64,000 nt of DNA from an uncultured Caproiciproducens sp. (GTDB taxonomy: Bacteria > Bacillota > Clostridia > Oscillospirales > Acutalibacteraceae): NCBI RefSeq assembly GCF_963664915.1, contig NZ_OY761810.1, positions 2,246,661 to 2,310,660 of the forward strand, read 5' to 3'. Positions 42,698 to 51,355 of this stretch are shown piece by piece; positions within the stretch are counted from its first letter, which is position 1, and every line of letters begins with the position of its first letter. Made by a program: the position numbers and the translations under genes. The notes under the pieces were generated by a model. The model searched no databases, was not told the DNA's origin, and worked only from the letters and a program-made list of their open reading frames with translations.

Positions 42698-43126
42698 ATG
42701 GAAAATTATAAAGAATTGGTCGCAGCGGCTATTTCCGCGCGTGAAATGGCCTATATGCCGTACTCCAAATTCGGAGTAGGCGCGGCTCTGCTGACCAAAA
42801 GCGGAAAAATCTACAAAGGATGCAATATTGAAAACGCAACCTATACACCTACGAACTGCGCGGAGCGAACAGCTTTTTTCAACGCAGTCAGTGAAGGGGA
42901 GACTGAATTTGACTGTATTGCAATTGTCGGAGGAAAAAACGGTGATTCCATCAGCGAACTTTGCCCGCCATGCGGCGTGTGCCGGCAGGTTATGATGGAA
43001 TTTTGTGAACCGGAAAGCTTCAAAATTATTCTTGGGAAAAGTCCGGACGAATGGGAAGTTTACACGCTGAAAGAGCTGCTTCCGCTTGGATTCAGCCGGG
43101 CGAATTTGGTGAATCAACATGATTAA
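42698..43126 (+). CDS. cdd: Cytidine deaminase
   Basis: The 142-aa tetrameric-type enzyme turns (deoxy)cytidine into (deoxy)uridine. The zinc site is C54, C89 and C92 (TNCAERTAF, CPPCGVCRQ) with catalytic E56. It prepares substrate for the pyrimidine phosphorylase two genes downstream. ATG 42698 follows AGGTGA. It overlaps the HAD gene by 8 bp. Confidence 0.95.
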   Translation: MENYKELVAAAISAREMAYMPYSKFGVGAALLTKSGKIYKGCNIENATYTPTNCAERTAFFNAVSEGETEFDCIAIVGGKNGDSISELCPPCGVCRQVMMEFCEPESFKIILGKSPDEWEVYTLKELLPLGFSRANLVNQHD

Positions 43127-43769
43127 AAATATTGTTTTCGACATGGGCCAGGTACTGGTAGACTTTAATCCGGACTTTTTTATCGGCCATTACACGCAAG
43201 ACCCGGAGGATATCCGCCTCATTCGTACGGAAGTCTTTGAGAGAGGCGAATGGGTGGAGATGGACCGCGGCACCGTTACGGAAGAAGATATTATTGCGCC
43301 AATCTGCGCGCGCCTTCCGGAGCGTCTGCATGAAGCGGCGATCGGTGTGCTGCTGCACTGGCAGGATTATATGAAAGTGCTGGATAATATTCTGCCTTTG
43401 GTGCGTGAACTCAAAAAGAGCGGCTATTCGCTTTATCTGCTGTCCAACGCATCAAAAAGCATCCACCGCTTTACGGATAAAATAATAGCCCTGCAGTATT
43501 TTTCAGGAACGTTTTTTTCAGCGGATGTCCATTACTTAAAACCGGATAAAACGATCTATATGAAATTTTTTGAGAAATTTTCACTGGATCCGCGTGAATG
43601 CTACTTTATCGATGACAGAATTGACAATGTAGAAGCGGGCAGAAAACTCGGGATGGAGGGCTTTTGCTACACGGGGGATGTTGCTTTGCTCCGTGCGGCG
43701 CTTCATGAGGCCGGAATCTGTCCGACACCAGATGATAACATAGAGGTGATTTGCAATGAGAATGTATGA
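43119..43769 (+). CDS. HAD-superfamily phosphatase (YihX-like)
   Basis: The 216-aa protein has motif I FDMGQVLVDFNP (nucleophile D8; the usual second Asp is Gly, as in YihX-type enzymes), motif II LLSNAS, Lys at YLKPDKTIY and motif IV FIDDRIDNVEAG. A helical cap lies at about 15-85. It probably hydrolyses a sugar phosphate or nucleotide. It overlaps both neighbours (8 and 14 bp), so it is an integral part of the nucleoside operon, but its substrate is unknown. Confidence 0.88.
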   Translation: MIKNIVFDMGQVLVDFNPDFFIGHYTQDPEDIRLIRTEVFERGEWVEMDRGTVTEEDIIAPICARLPERLHEAAIGVLLHWQDYMKVLDNILPLVRELKKSGYSLYLLSNASKSIHRFTDKIIALQYFSGTFFSADVHYLKPDKTIYMKFFEKFSLDPRECYFIDDRIDNVEAGRKLGMEGFCYTGDVALLRAALHEAGICPTPDDNIEVICNENV

Positions 43770-45078
43770 TATGATCGCGAAAAAAAGAGACGGCGGGGAA
43801 CTTTCCGATGAAGAAATCCAGTTTATGATCAGCGGATATGTAAACGGGGAAATTCCCGATTATCAAGTTTCCGCACTGTTGATGGCAATTTATTTTAAAG
43901 GGATGTCGGACAGGGAAACCGCTTCGCTGACCATGTGTATGGCCAACTCCGGAGAAACCGTCGATTTATCTTCCATTGACGGAATCAAAGTCGACAAACA
44001 CAGCACCGGCGGAGTCGGGGATAAAACAACGCTGATTATTTCGCCGATTGTCGCGTCTTTGGGGGTGCGTGTTGCAAAAATGAGCGGCCGGGGGCTGGGT
44101 CACACCGGCGGCACGGTCGACAAGATGGAGTCCATTCCCGGAATGCAGACATCCATTGACCGCGAAAAGTTCTTTGACATTGTGCGCAAGGTCGGCGTCA
44201 GCGTGATTGGACAGTCGGGCAATCTGGTGCCTGCGGATAAAAAGCTGTATGCGCTGCGTGATGTTACCGCGACCATTGAAAGTATCCCACTGATTGCCTC
44301 CAGCATTATGAGCAAAAAAATCGCTGCCGGCTCCGATTGCATTCTTCTGGATGTCAAGACCGGCAGCGGCGCCTTTATGAAGACCGTGGATGATTCCATT
44401 AAGCTTGCACAGGCAATGGTGGCGATCGGCGAACATGTCGGACGTAAGACCATCGCGCTGATTACCGATATGGATCGTCCGCTCGGCAACGCAATCGGTA
44501 ATTCGCTCGAAATCATGGAGGTTTGTCAGACCTTAAAGGGGCACGGCCCTGCCGATTTAACCGAAATCTGTATGGAGCTGGCTGCTAATATGCTGTTTTT
44601 AGCGGGTAAGGGCAGTATCGATGAGTGCAAAACACTTGCAAACAGGCAAATTCAAAATGGCAAGGCCTTTGAAAAACTCAGGGAAATGATTGCGGCGCAG
44701 GGCGGAGATACCGGTGTTCTTGATGATAACACGAAGTTTGAACAGGCAAAAGTAAGGCATGAAGTATTGGCGCTAAGCGAGGGTTATCTCTATTCCATGA
44801 ATACGGAGCAATGCGGAATTGCTTCTGTGGAACTCGGTGCCGGCAGGGAGAAAAAAGAGGATTCCATCGATTTCAGCGCGGGCATTATGCTTCGTAAAAA
44901 GATCGGCGATTATGTTCGGAAGAACGATGTGATTGCGGAGTTTTACTCCTCCTCACAAGAGAGATGCAAAGAAGCAGAGAAACTGTTTGAAAGCGCGGTT
45001 TCCATTCGTCCTATGGCACCGGAATTGATTCCTATCATTCACGGCAGGGTAACTGCGGCCGGTGTGGAAAAATATTGA
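43756..45078 (+). CDS. pdp: Pyrimidine-nucleoside phosphorylase
   Basis: The 440-aa enzyme splits uridine, thymidine and deoxyuridine with phosphate. The family signature MSGRGLGHTGGTVDKMESIPG and the phosphate site KHSTGGVGDKTTL are clear, with the C-terminal alpha/beta domain complete. It is the last gene of the locus. ATG 43756 lies inside the HAD gene. Confidence 0.95.
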   Translation: MRMYDMIAKKRDGGELSDEEIQFMISGYVNGEIPDYQVSALLMAIYFKGMSDRETASLTMCMANSGETVDLSSIDGIKVDKHSTGGVGDKTTLIISPIVASLGVRVAKMSGRGLGHTGGTVDKMESIPGMQTSIDREKFFDIVRKVGVSVIGQSGNLVPADKKLYALRDVTATIESIPLIASSIMSKKIAAGSDCILLDVKTGSGAFMKTVDDSIKLAQAMVAIGEHVGRKTIALITDMDRPLGNAIGNSLEIMEVCQTLKGHGPADLTEICMELAANMLFLAGKGSIDECKTLANRQIQNGKAFEKLREMIAAQGGDTGVLDDNTKFEQAKVRHEVLALSEGYLYSMNTEQCGIASVELGAGREKKEDSIDFSAGIMLRKKIGDYVRKNDVIAEFYSSSQERCKEAEKLFESAVSIRPMAPELIPIIHGRVTAAGVEKY

Positions 45079-45084
45079 AAAGAA

Positions 45085-45233
45085 GGGTCTGTTGCAAAAT
45101 AGCTCTGAATAATAAAAATGCATAAAAAGTTAGCCTGAAAGAACGTTTTACAACGCTTTTTCAGGCTTTTTCTTGGCTATTTAAGAATATATTTGTGCAA
45201 GTTGCTATCGCAAAGTCATTTTGCAACAGCCCC
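45085..45233. mobile_element. 149-bp element with IS6-like inverted ends (possible MITE)
   Basis: GGGTCTGTTGCAAAAT (45085-45100) mirrors ATTTTGCAACAGCCCC (45218-45233), 15 of 16 matches, resembling the ends of IS6-family elements. Inside is a terminator hairpin (AGCCTGAAA…TTTTTCAGGCT, 45132-45166, with a T-run). No coding capacity and no flanking 8-bp duplication are visible. It serves as terminator between the convergent pdp and ABC genes. Confidence 0.6.
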
Positions 45234-45246
45234 TTCCAGTGCGCTG

Positions 45247-46989
45247 TTATTGTTGATCCAGCCCTTCAAACTGCATATTGTAATATTTTGCGTAGATGCC
45301 GTTCTTTTCGATCAGATCCTGATGGGTGCCGCGCTCTTCAATGCCGTCGTCGCCGATTACGATGATCTCATCCGCATTGCGGATGGTGCTCAGGCGGTGC
45401 GCAATGACGATGGTGGTCCTGTCTTTGGAGAGTGCCTCCAGTGAATTCTGAATATGGCGTTCACTCTCGTTGTCCAGTGCGCTGGTCGCTTCGTCCAGTA
45501 TCAAAATTCTTGGGTTTTTCAGGAACACGCGGGCAATGGCGAGGCGCTGCTTCTGGCCGCCGGAAAGGCGTGTGCCGCGCTCACCGACATATGTATCATA
45601 ACCTTCATCAAGTCCCGCGATAAACTCATGAATATTCGCACTCTTTGCGGCTTCAATAATTTCTTCATCCGTTGCGTTGGGTTTTCCATAGCATATATTC
45701 TGTTTAATGCTGCCCGCAAACATGTAAACGTCCTGCTGTACAATTCCGATCGCACTGCGCAGTGATTTCAGTTTTATATCCCGAACATCCCTGCCGTCGA
45801 TCATAACGTTTCCGGCAGTGACATCGTAAAAACGGGGCAGAAGGGAGCAAAGGGTGGTCTTGCCGCCGCCGGACGGGCCGACAAGCGCTATTGTTTTTCC
45901 CGCTTCAATCGAAATATTGATATTTTCCAGTACATCGTTCGCAGAGTCGTAGCTGAAAGAAACATTTTTGTATTCAATCTGGCCTTTTACATCTTTCAGT
46001 TCTGCTGCCCCGGGTCGGTCGACAATATCCGGCTCGGTTTCCACTACTTCGATGAAACGCTTGAAGCCGGAATATCCTTTTTGAAACTGCTCTGTAAATT
46101 CAATCAATATATCGATGGGGTTGATAATAATGTTAATGTACAGGGCGTATACTGCGAGGTCGGTGAGCTGCAACGAGCCCCGTGCAATAAAAAGTCCGCC
46201 GCTTACCAGCACGGTCAGAAAAAGAAGACCTTCAAAAAAAGAGGTGCCCGCACGAAAGCTGCCCATAATCCGGTAGCTGCTCTCTTTGGAATCCAAGAAC
46301 TTCAAGTTGCTTTCAGAAAATTTTTCATGTTCCAGCTCCTCGTTGCCAAAGCTTTTCACCACACGGATTCCGGCCAGGCTGTCTTGTACGCGGGAATTAA
46401 CGCCTGCAATCTTTTTGCGGTTATCCATAAACACCGCACGCATTTTCCTGTTTTTTTGAATGCTGAAACAGATCATGACGAGCGTAACACACAGCAAAAT
46501 AAGAGTCATGGGCACGTTAATCATCATCATCAGCACAAAGCTTCCCACAATTTTCAGCATGGAAATCAGGATATTTTCCGGCCCGTGATGGGCGAGCTCG
46601 CTGATATCGAACAAATCGGACACAAGCTTGCTCATCATTTCTCCGGTGTTGTTATGGTCGTAATAGGAAAATGAAAGCCGCTGCAAATGATCAAACAGGT
46701 CCTGCCGCATGTCGCTTTCCATTCTCGCGCCCATCACATGGCCCCAGCTGGTAATATAATACTGACAGCCCAGACGGATGAGCTCCATCACTAAAAGCGC
46801 CGCCGCGATCCACGGAAGACTCCGTAATATGATTCGCGCGCTTTCAGCGAACAGGCCCTTTGTCAAAAAGCTTAAAATTTGCGGAAATGCAACATCAATG
46901 GCCGATACAATCAGCGCACAAAACATATCGAAGCAAAACATTGCGCGGTACGGTTTATAATATTTTATAAATTTTTTAAAAATGGACAT
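45247..46989 (-). CDS. ABC exporter (fused membrane and ATPase domains)
   Basis: The 580-aa half-transporter has six membrane segments (about 15-310) and then an ATPase domain with Walker A GPSGGGKTT, signature LSGGQKQRLAIARVF, Walker B ILILDEATSALD and H-loop IAHRLST. It most likely works as a homodimer exporting lipids, drugs or peptides; the substrate is not evident. ATG 46989 follows AGGGAG. Confidence 0.92.
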   Translation of the reverse strand: MSIFKKFIKYYKPYRAMFCFDMFCALIVSAIDVAFPQILSFLTKGLFAESARIILRSLPWIAAALLVMELIRLGCQYYITSWGHVMGARMESDMRQDLFDHLQRLSFSYYDHNNTGEMMSKLVSDLFDISELAHHGPENILISMLKIVGSFVLMMMINVPMTLILLCVTLVMICFSIQKNRKMRAVFMDNRKKIAGVNSRVQDSLAGIRVVKSFGNEELEHEKFSESNLKFLDSKESSYRIMGSFRAGTSFFEGLLFLTVLVSGGLFIARGSLQLTDLAVYALYINIIINPIDILIEFTEQFQKGYSGFKRFIEVVETEPDIVDRPGAAELKDVKGQIEYKNVSFSYDSANDVLENINISIEAGKTIALVGPSGGGKTTLCSLLPRFYDVTAGNVMIDGRDVRDIKLKSLRSAIGIVQQDVYMFAGSIKQNICYGKPNATDEEIIEAAKSANIHEFIAGLDEGYDTYVGERGTRLSGGQKQRLAIARVFLKNPRILILDEATSALDNESERHIQNSLEALSKDRTTIVIAHRLSTIRNADEIIVIGDDGIEERGTHQDLIEKNGIYAKYYNMQFEGLDQQ

Positions 46990-47007
46990 CAAATACTCCC
47001 TGTAATA

Positions 47008-47523
47008 TTACTGCTTCTCCGGTTCACCGTATTCCTCTCCGAAGGTTTCAACAGTAACGTTTTTCATAATTTCGTCTTCGTTTGGCTTGTCGTTGCGGTT
47101 ACGGCGAACCGACACAATACGGTCGGCTTCTTCCATTCCTTCAATCACTTTGCCGAAAGCGGCATATTCGCCGTCAAGGTGCGGTGCATCGGCTACCATA
47201 AGAAAGAATTGTGAACCGGCGCTGTTCGGGCTCATTGACCTTGCCATGGAAAGGACGCCTTTGGTGTGCTTCAGATCATTTTGAAAATGATTTGAATTGA
47301 ATTCGCCCTTGATGCTGTAGCCGGGTCCGCCCATGCCGGTGCCTTCCGGGTCGCCGCCCTGAATCATAAATCCCGGGATAACGCGGTGAAAAATCGTTCC
47401 ATTGTAAAATCCTTTCTTTACAAGGGAAACAAAGTTTTTCACGGTATTCGGAGCAATCTCCGGGTAAAGCTCAATTTTTATTGTACCTTTATTGGTTTCG
47501 ACAGTGACAATCGGGTTTTTCAT
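47008..47523 (-). CDS. Cyclophilin-type peptidyl-prolyl isomerase
   Basis: The 171-aa cytoplasmic protein has the cyclophilin signature FHRVIPGFMIQGGDP, then the core MARSMSPNSAGSQFFLMVADAPHLDGEYAAFGKV. It speeds proline isomerisation in protein folding. No signal peptide. ATG 47523 follows GGAGG; a longer frame upstream has no ribosome site. Confidence 0.94.
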   Translation of the reverse strand: MKNPIVTVETNKGTIKIELYPEIAPNTVKNFVSLVKKGFYNGTIFHRVIPGFMIQGGDPEGTGMGGPGYSIKGEFNSNHFQNDLKHTKGVLSMARSMSPNSAGSQFFLMVADAPHLDGEYAAFGKVIEGMEEADRIVSVRRNRNDKPNEDEIMKNVTVETFGEEYGEPEKQ

Positions 47524-47709
47524 AATCTTCCTCCATAAATTCTGTAAAATGATATTCCTATTATAACGGTAATCCAAGCTTGATTCAAGGTAAAATTTTT
47601 GATGCAAAAAAATTGATTATTCACACAAACATCACAAATTAAGTATAAAATTAAATAAACAAAGTTATGCAGGAATTTTACCTGAAAAAAGGCAAAAGGA
47701 GGTGAGAAA

Positions 47710-48267
47710 ATGATACAGGGAATAAACACGGACTATGATACTTCTCTCAGCGCGGTATCGGCATCCGTTAAAAGCACTTCAAAGACTTCGGAAACCGAAA
47801 CTGAAAAGAAAGCGGAAGCTAGCCAAAGCGTAAAAACAGATACCATTGAAATCAGTGCGCAGGCAAGGGCGGCCATGCAGGCAAATTCAGTTGTGTCTGT
47901 GGGGAGTAAAGCGTCTGCAGCGGGCGATACCCAGCAGGCAGCGGCGCAGACGGCTTCATCTTCACAGACAAATTCGAATGCTTTGCAGGCTTTTACAGTC
48001 GACAAGGATTCCAACCAAAACCCGGCTCTTTCATCTTTAACTGAGGCCGACATGGACAAGCTGGTGTCAAACGGCGTCATTACCAACGGACAGGAGCAGG
48101 CTGAGCTCGCAAGGCGCGCTGCGGAAAAGCAGCAGGAACAAGGTGTGCAGCAGAATGACAAAGATCAATCACTAAATCAGACCTATCAGCAAGGGATTGA
48201 AATGTATAAAGCACAAGCTGTGGGCTCTCCTGTGACAAGCGAAAGTTTTTTTAACCGCGTGGCATAA
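47710..48267 (+). CDS. Uncharacterised Ser/Ala/Gln-rich protein
   Basis: The 185-aa soluble, low-complexity protein has no signal peptide or membrane segment. The stretch DTIEISAQARAAMQA resembles the DxVEISxxA motif near the N-terminus of flagellar-type (FlgM-like or hook-associated) proteins in clostridia. The rest (Ala, Ser, Gln, Thr rich) is probably disordered with a helical C-terminus. AAAGGAGG precedes ATG 47710. Function unknown. Confidence 0.7.
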   Translation: MIQGINTDYDTSLSAVSASVKSTSKTSETETEKKAEASQSVKTDTIEISAQARAAMQANSVVSVGSKASAAGDTQQAAAQTASSSQTNSNALQAFTVDKDSNQNPALSSLTEADMDKLVSNGVITNGQEQAELARRAAEKQQEQGVQQNDKDQSLNQTYQQGIEMYKAQAVGSPVTSESFFNRVA

Positions 48268-48278
48268 TCATTTGCATC

Positions 48279-48314
48279 AAAAAGGGGGACGCTATGTAGC
48301 GGCCTCCTTTTTTG
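48279..48314 (+). terminator. Rho-independent terminator
   Basis: AAAAAGGGGG-CGCT pairs with AGCG-CCTCCTTTTTT around a 4-nt loop, ending the preceding gene. Confidence 0.8.
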
Positions 48315-48486
48315 ACGTTGTAAACGCCTGCAGCCGAAATTAATTTTACCATTTATAGTATGATTATGATATAATAGCCGCAAAGCGGTTATTATACTCG
48401 TGCGGCGACAGCCGGAGATGGATGTATGGTGCCGCAAGAGCTTTGTTTTTATAGCATAGATAATGGAGAAACAGGGGGATGAAATA

Positions 48487-49275
48487 GTGAAGCTGATATC
48501 ATGGAATGTAAACGGACTGCGCGCCTGCCTGAATAAAGGATTTATGGATTTTTTCAACGCGGCGGATGCCGACGCCGTGTGTATTCAGGAAACGAAAATG
48601 CAGCAGGATCAGGCTGAGGTTATTTTGCCGGGCTACCGGCAGTATTGGAATTCCGCAGTAAAGAAAGGCTATTCCGGTACGGCCATTTTTACCAGAATGG
48701 AACCACTTTCCGTCAGCTACGATATCAATGAGCCGGAGCATGTCGGCGAAGGGCGCTCCATTACGCTTGAGTTTGCAAATTTTTACCTTGTGACGGTTTA
48801 TACGCCCAACTCACAGCACGAATTGTTGCGCATTGATTACCGCATGCGATGGGAAATTGCATTCCGGTCATATCTGAAACAGCTTGACGAAAAGAAACCT
48901 GTTATTGTGTGCGGGGACATGAATGTGGCACACAAGGAAATCGACTTGAAAAATCCGAAAAGCAATGTCGGAAATGCCGGCTTTTCCAATGAAGAACGTG
49001 AAAAGATGACGGAATTGCTTGCCGCAGGATTTACGGACAGTTTTCGCTACCTGCATCCCGGGGAAACGAGCGCTTATACGTGGTGGTCGTACATGTTCAA
49101 GGCGCGGGAAAAAAATGCCGGATGGCGTATCGACTATTTTTTGGTATCTGATGCTATCAGGGATAAGATAGAAGCAAGCAGCATACACCCTGAAGTAATG
49201 GGCAGCGATCACTGCCCGGTTGAACTCGTATTATCTTTAGAAAATACACAGATGGGAGAAAAAGAATGCAACTGA
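48487..49275 (+). CDS. xth: Exodeoxyribonuclease III (AP endonuclease)
   Basis: The 262-aa EEP-family nuclease carries SWNVNGLRACL, VCIQETKMQ (metal Glu), CGDMNVAH, and the C-terminal SDHCPVEL with catalytic His. It cuts DNA at abasic sites and degrades 3' ends in base-excision repair. GTG 48487 follows AGGGGG; an ATG at 48463 is possible but lacks a site. It overlaps the next gene by 10 bp. Confidence 0.94.
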   Translation: MKLISWNVNGLRACLNKGFMDFFNAADADAVCIQETKMQQDQAEVILPGYRQYWNSAVKKGYSGTAIFTRMEPLSVSYDINEPEHVGEGRSITLEFANFYLVTVYTPNSQHELLRIDYRMRWEIAFRSYLKQLDEKKPVIVCGDMNVAHKEIDLKNPKSNVGNAGFSNEEREKMTELLAAGFTDSFRYLHPGETSAYTWWSYMFKAREKNAGWRIDYFLVSDAIRDKIEASSIHPEVMGSDHCPVELVLSLENTQMGEKECN

Positions 49276-50870
49276 TTTTTTACGGGGCGGACAAAGAAGT
49301 TACCGGGAGCTGCCACTGCCTGATGGTAAACGGCAAAAAAATCCTGATTGACTGCGGTTTGCAACAGGGCGCTGATGAGGATGACAATCATAAACTGCCG
49401 TTTTATGCAACGCAGATTGATTATGTGATTGTGACACACGCCCATATTGACCACAGCGGCAGGCTTCCCCTTTTGGTAAAGAACGGTTATGACGGAAAAA
49501 TGTATGCCACCGGGGCGACCTGCAAACTGCTTTCGGTTATGCTTCGCGACAGCGCGCATATTCAGGAAATGGATGCGATTAATGAAAACCGCAAGGGGAA
49601 ACGTGCCGGACGCGAACCGGAAGAACCGATTTACACCATCGAGGACGCGCAGGAAACGCTGAACCGGCTGGTTCCTTTTCAATACGGCGAAATGATCGAA
49701 CTTTGCGAGGGCGTCCGTTTCAAATTTACAGATGCCGGTCATCTGCTTGGTTCCGCATTGGTTGAAATGTGGCTGACAGAAAACGGTCAAACCGAAAAAA
49801 TTGTATTCTCCGGTGATATCGGCAATAAGAATCAGCCGATTATCCGCGATCCGCAGTATATCAACGAGGCGGATTATGTGGTGATGGAATCAACCTACGG
49901 CGACCGGGAGCATGAAAAAATGGATGAATATATTCCGGCACTCGCTGATATTTTTGATAAAACGCTCGCCGGAGGCGGCAATGTGGTCATCCCGAGCTTT
50001 GCGGTAGGCCGTACGCAGGAGCTTCTTTATTATATTCGTGAAATGAAAGAGCGCGGACTGGTCAAAAGCAATCCGAACTTTCCGGTTTATGTTGACAGTC
50101 CGCTTGCGGCGGAGGCAACAAAAATCTACAGCGGCAATCTGACGGGTTATGCAGACGAGGCGACCATTAAGGTGTTAAAAGCCGGATTTGAGCCGATTCA
50201 TTTTTCCAATCTGAACATTTGTGCCAGCGTGGAGGAATCCAAAGCGCTGAACTTGGACGGAATCCCAAAGGTGATTATCTCGTCCAGCGGTATGTGCGAA
50301 GCAGGAAGAATCCGCCATCACCTCAAGCACAATTTATGGCGGCCGGAATGCGCCATTGTTTTTGTCGGATATCAGGCCAACGGCACACTTGGCAGAATCC
50401 TGGTCGACGGAATTGATAAAGTGAAGCTGTTCGGTGAAGAAATCAAGGTGCAGGCGCACATTTATAATTTCAGGGCGCTTTCCGCCCACGCGGACCGCTC
50501 GGGTTTACTCCAGTGGCTTCAGGCGTTTGAAAAAAAACCGAAGCGTGTTTTTGTGGTTCACGGCGAATTGCAGGTCAGCGAGGCATTTGGCGACACATTA
50601 AAGCAGATGGGGTATCATGCGCTGGTTCCCAACTTTGAAACCTCTTTTGATCTGGCGGAGAACCGTGTTCTTGAAGATGGCATTGCGCCTGAATCGCGCA
50701 ATCCTCAAAGGGCGGACAAAAGCAAAAAGTTTTCCGCTCCGTTCGCCCGCCTTGTGGAAGCCGGTAAGAGACTTTTGCAGGTTATTCAAAAGAACGAGGG
50801 CGTTGCGAACAAGGATCTTGCAAAATTTGCCGACCAAATCAACGCGCTCAGCGACAAGTGGAACAGATAA
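49266..50870 (+). CDS. Metallo-beta-lactamase/beta-CASP ribonuclease-like protein
   Basis: In this 534-aa protein the zinc motif H58-A-H60-I-D62-H63 (VTHAHIDHSGRLP) is followed by DAGHLLGSALVEM, the beta-CASP insert (VVIPSFAVGRTQELLYYI … ISSSGMCEAGRIRHHL) and the RNA-specificity motif (ALSAHADRSGLLQWL, VVHGE). The family includes CPSF73-like RNases that process RNA. A ~70-residue basic C-terminal tail is extra. GGGAG precedes ATG 49266. Confidence 0.92.
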   Translation: MQLIFYGADKEVTGSCHCLMVNGKKILIDCGLQQGADEDDNHKLPFYATQIDYVIVTHAHIDHSGRLPLLVKNGYDGKMYATGATCKLLSVMLRDSAHIQEMDAINENRKGKRAGREPEEPIYTIEDAQETLNRLVPFQYGEMIELCEGVRFKFTDAGHLLGSALVEMWLTENGQTEKIVFSGDIGNKNQPIIRDPQYINEADYVVMESTYGDREHEKMDEYIPALADIFDKTLAGGGNVVIPSFAVGRTQELLYYIREMKERGLVKSNPNFPVYVDSPLAAEATKIYSGNLTGYADEATIKVLKAGFEPIHFSNLNICASVEESKALNLDGIPKVIISSSGMCEAGRIRHHLKHNLWRPECAIVFVGYQANGTLGRILVDGIDKVKLFGEEIKVQAHIYNFRALSAHADRSGLLQWLQAFEKKPKRVFVVHGELQVSEAFGDTLKQMGYHALVPNFETSFDLAENRVLEDGIAPESRNPQRADKSKKFSAPFARLVEAGKRLLQVIQKNEGVANKDLAKFADQINALSDKWNR

Positions 50871-50874
50871 TAGA

Positions 50875-50910
50875 GAAAGCTCAAACAGATAAACATCAGT
50901 TTGAGCTTTC
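50875..50910. terminator. Bidirectional terminator
   Basis: GAAAGCTCAAAC (50875-50886) pairs perfectly with GTTTGAGCTTTC (50899-50910). It separates the beta-CASP gene from the convergent mscL. Confidence 0.75.
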
Positions 50911-50933
50911 GTCATTTCATAGGAAAGACAGTA

Positions 50934-51338
50934 TTATTTTGTTTTCAGTAAGTCGCGGATTTCCGTCAGCAGAATTTCCTCATGGCTTAATTCAGTCACG
51001 GGGGACGGGGCAGCTTCCTTTTTCCTTTTCAGGCGGTTCATTGTCTTAACCACAAGGAAAATCGAAAAAGCGATTGCGGCAAAATCAAGGACAGCCTGCA
51101 AAAAATTTCCGTAGGTAATTGTGATTGGTTTTGCTCCCTCAAGCGCGGCCGGAATTGTCACCGCAAGCGCCGTCAGATTAATTCTTCCGGTAATCAGGGA
51201 AAGCACGGGCATGATGATATCAGTCACAAGTGAGGATACGATTTTGCCGAACGCGCCGCCGATCACGACCCCGACTGCCATATCCGTCACATTGCCGCGC
51301 ATGGCAAATTCCTTGAATTCATTCATCAGTTTCTTCAT
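50934..51338 (-). CDS. mscL: Large-conductance mechanosensitive channel MscL
   Basis: The 134-aa protein has an N-terminal helix, TM1 with MRGNVTDMAVGVVIGGAFGKIVSSLV, a short outer loop, TM2 (GNFLQAVLDFAAIAFSIFLVV) and a charged C-terminal bundle. It opens under membrane tension to relieve osmotic shock. GGAGTGG precedes the start. Confidence 0.96.
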   Translation of the reverse strand: MKKLMNEFKEFAMRGNVTDMAVGVVIGGAFGKIVSSLVTDIIMPVLSLITGRINLTALAVTIPAALEGAKPITITYGNFLQAVLDFAAIAFSIFLVVKTMNRLKRKKEAAPSPVTELSHEEILLTEIRDLLKTK

Positions 51339-51355
51339 TTATACCACTCCGGTTC

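Noticed and set aside
45085-45233. Complete IS6-family insertion sequence
   Set aside because: 149 bp with no transposase; only the ends resemble the family, and no target duplication is visible.
47733-48161. Minus-strand frame opposite the Ser/Ala-rich protein gene
   Set aside because: Low-complexity mirror of the real gene; no ribosome site.
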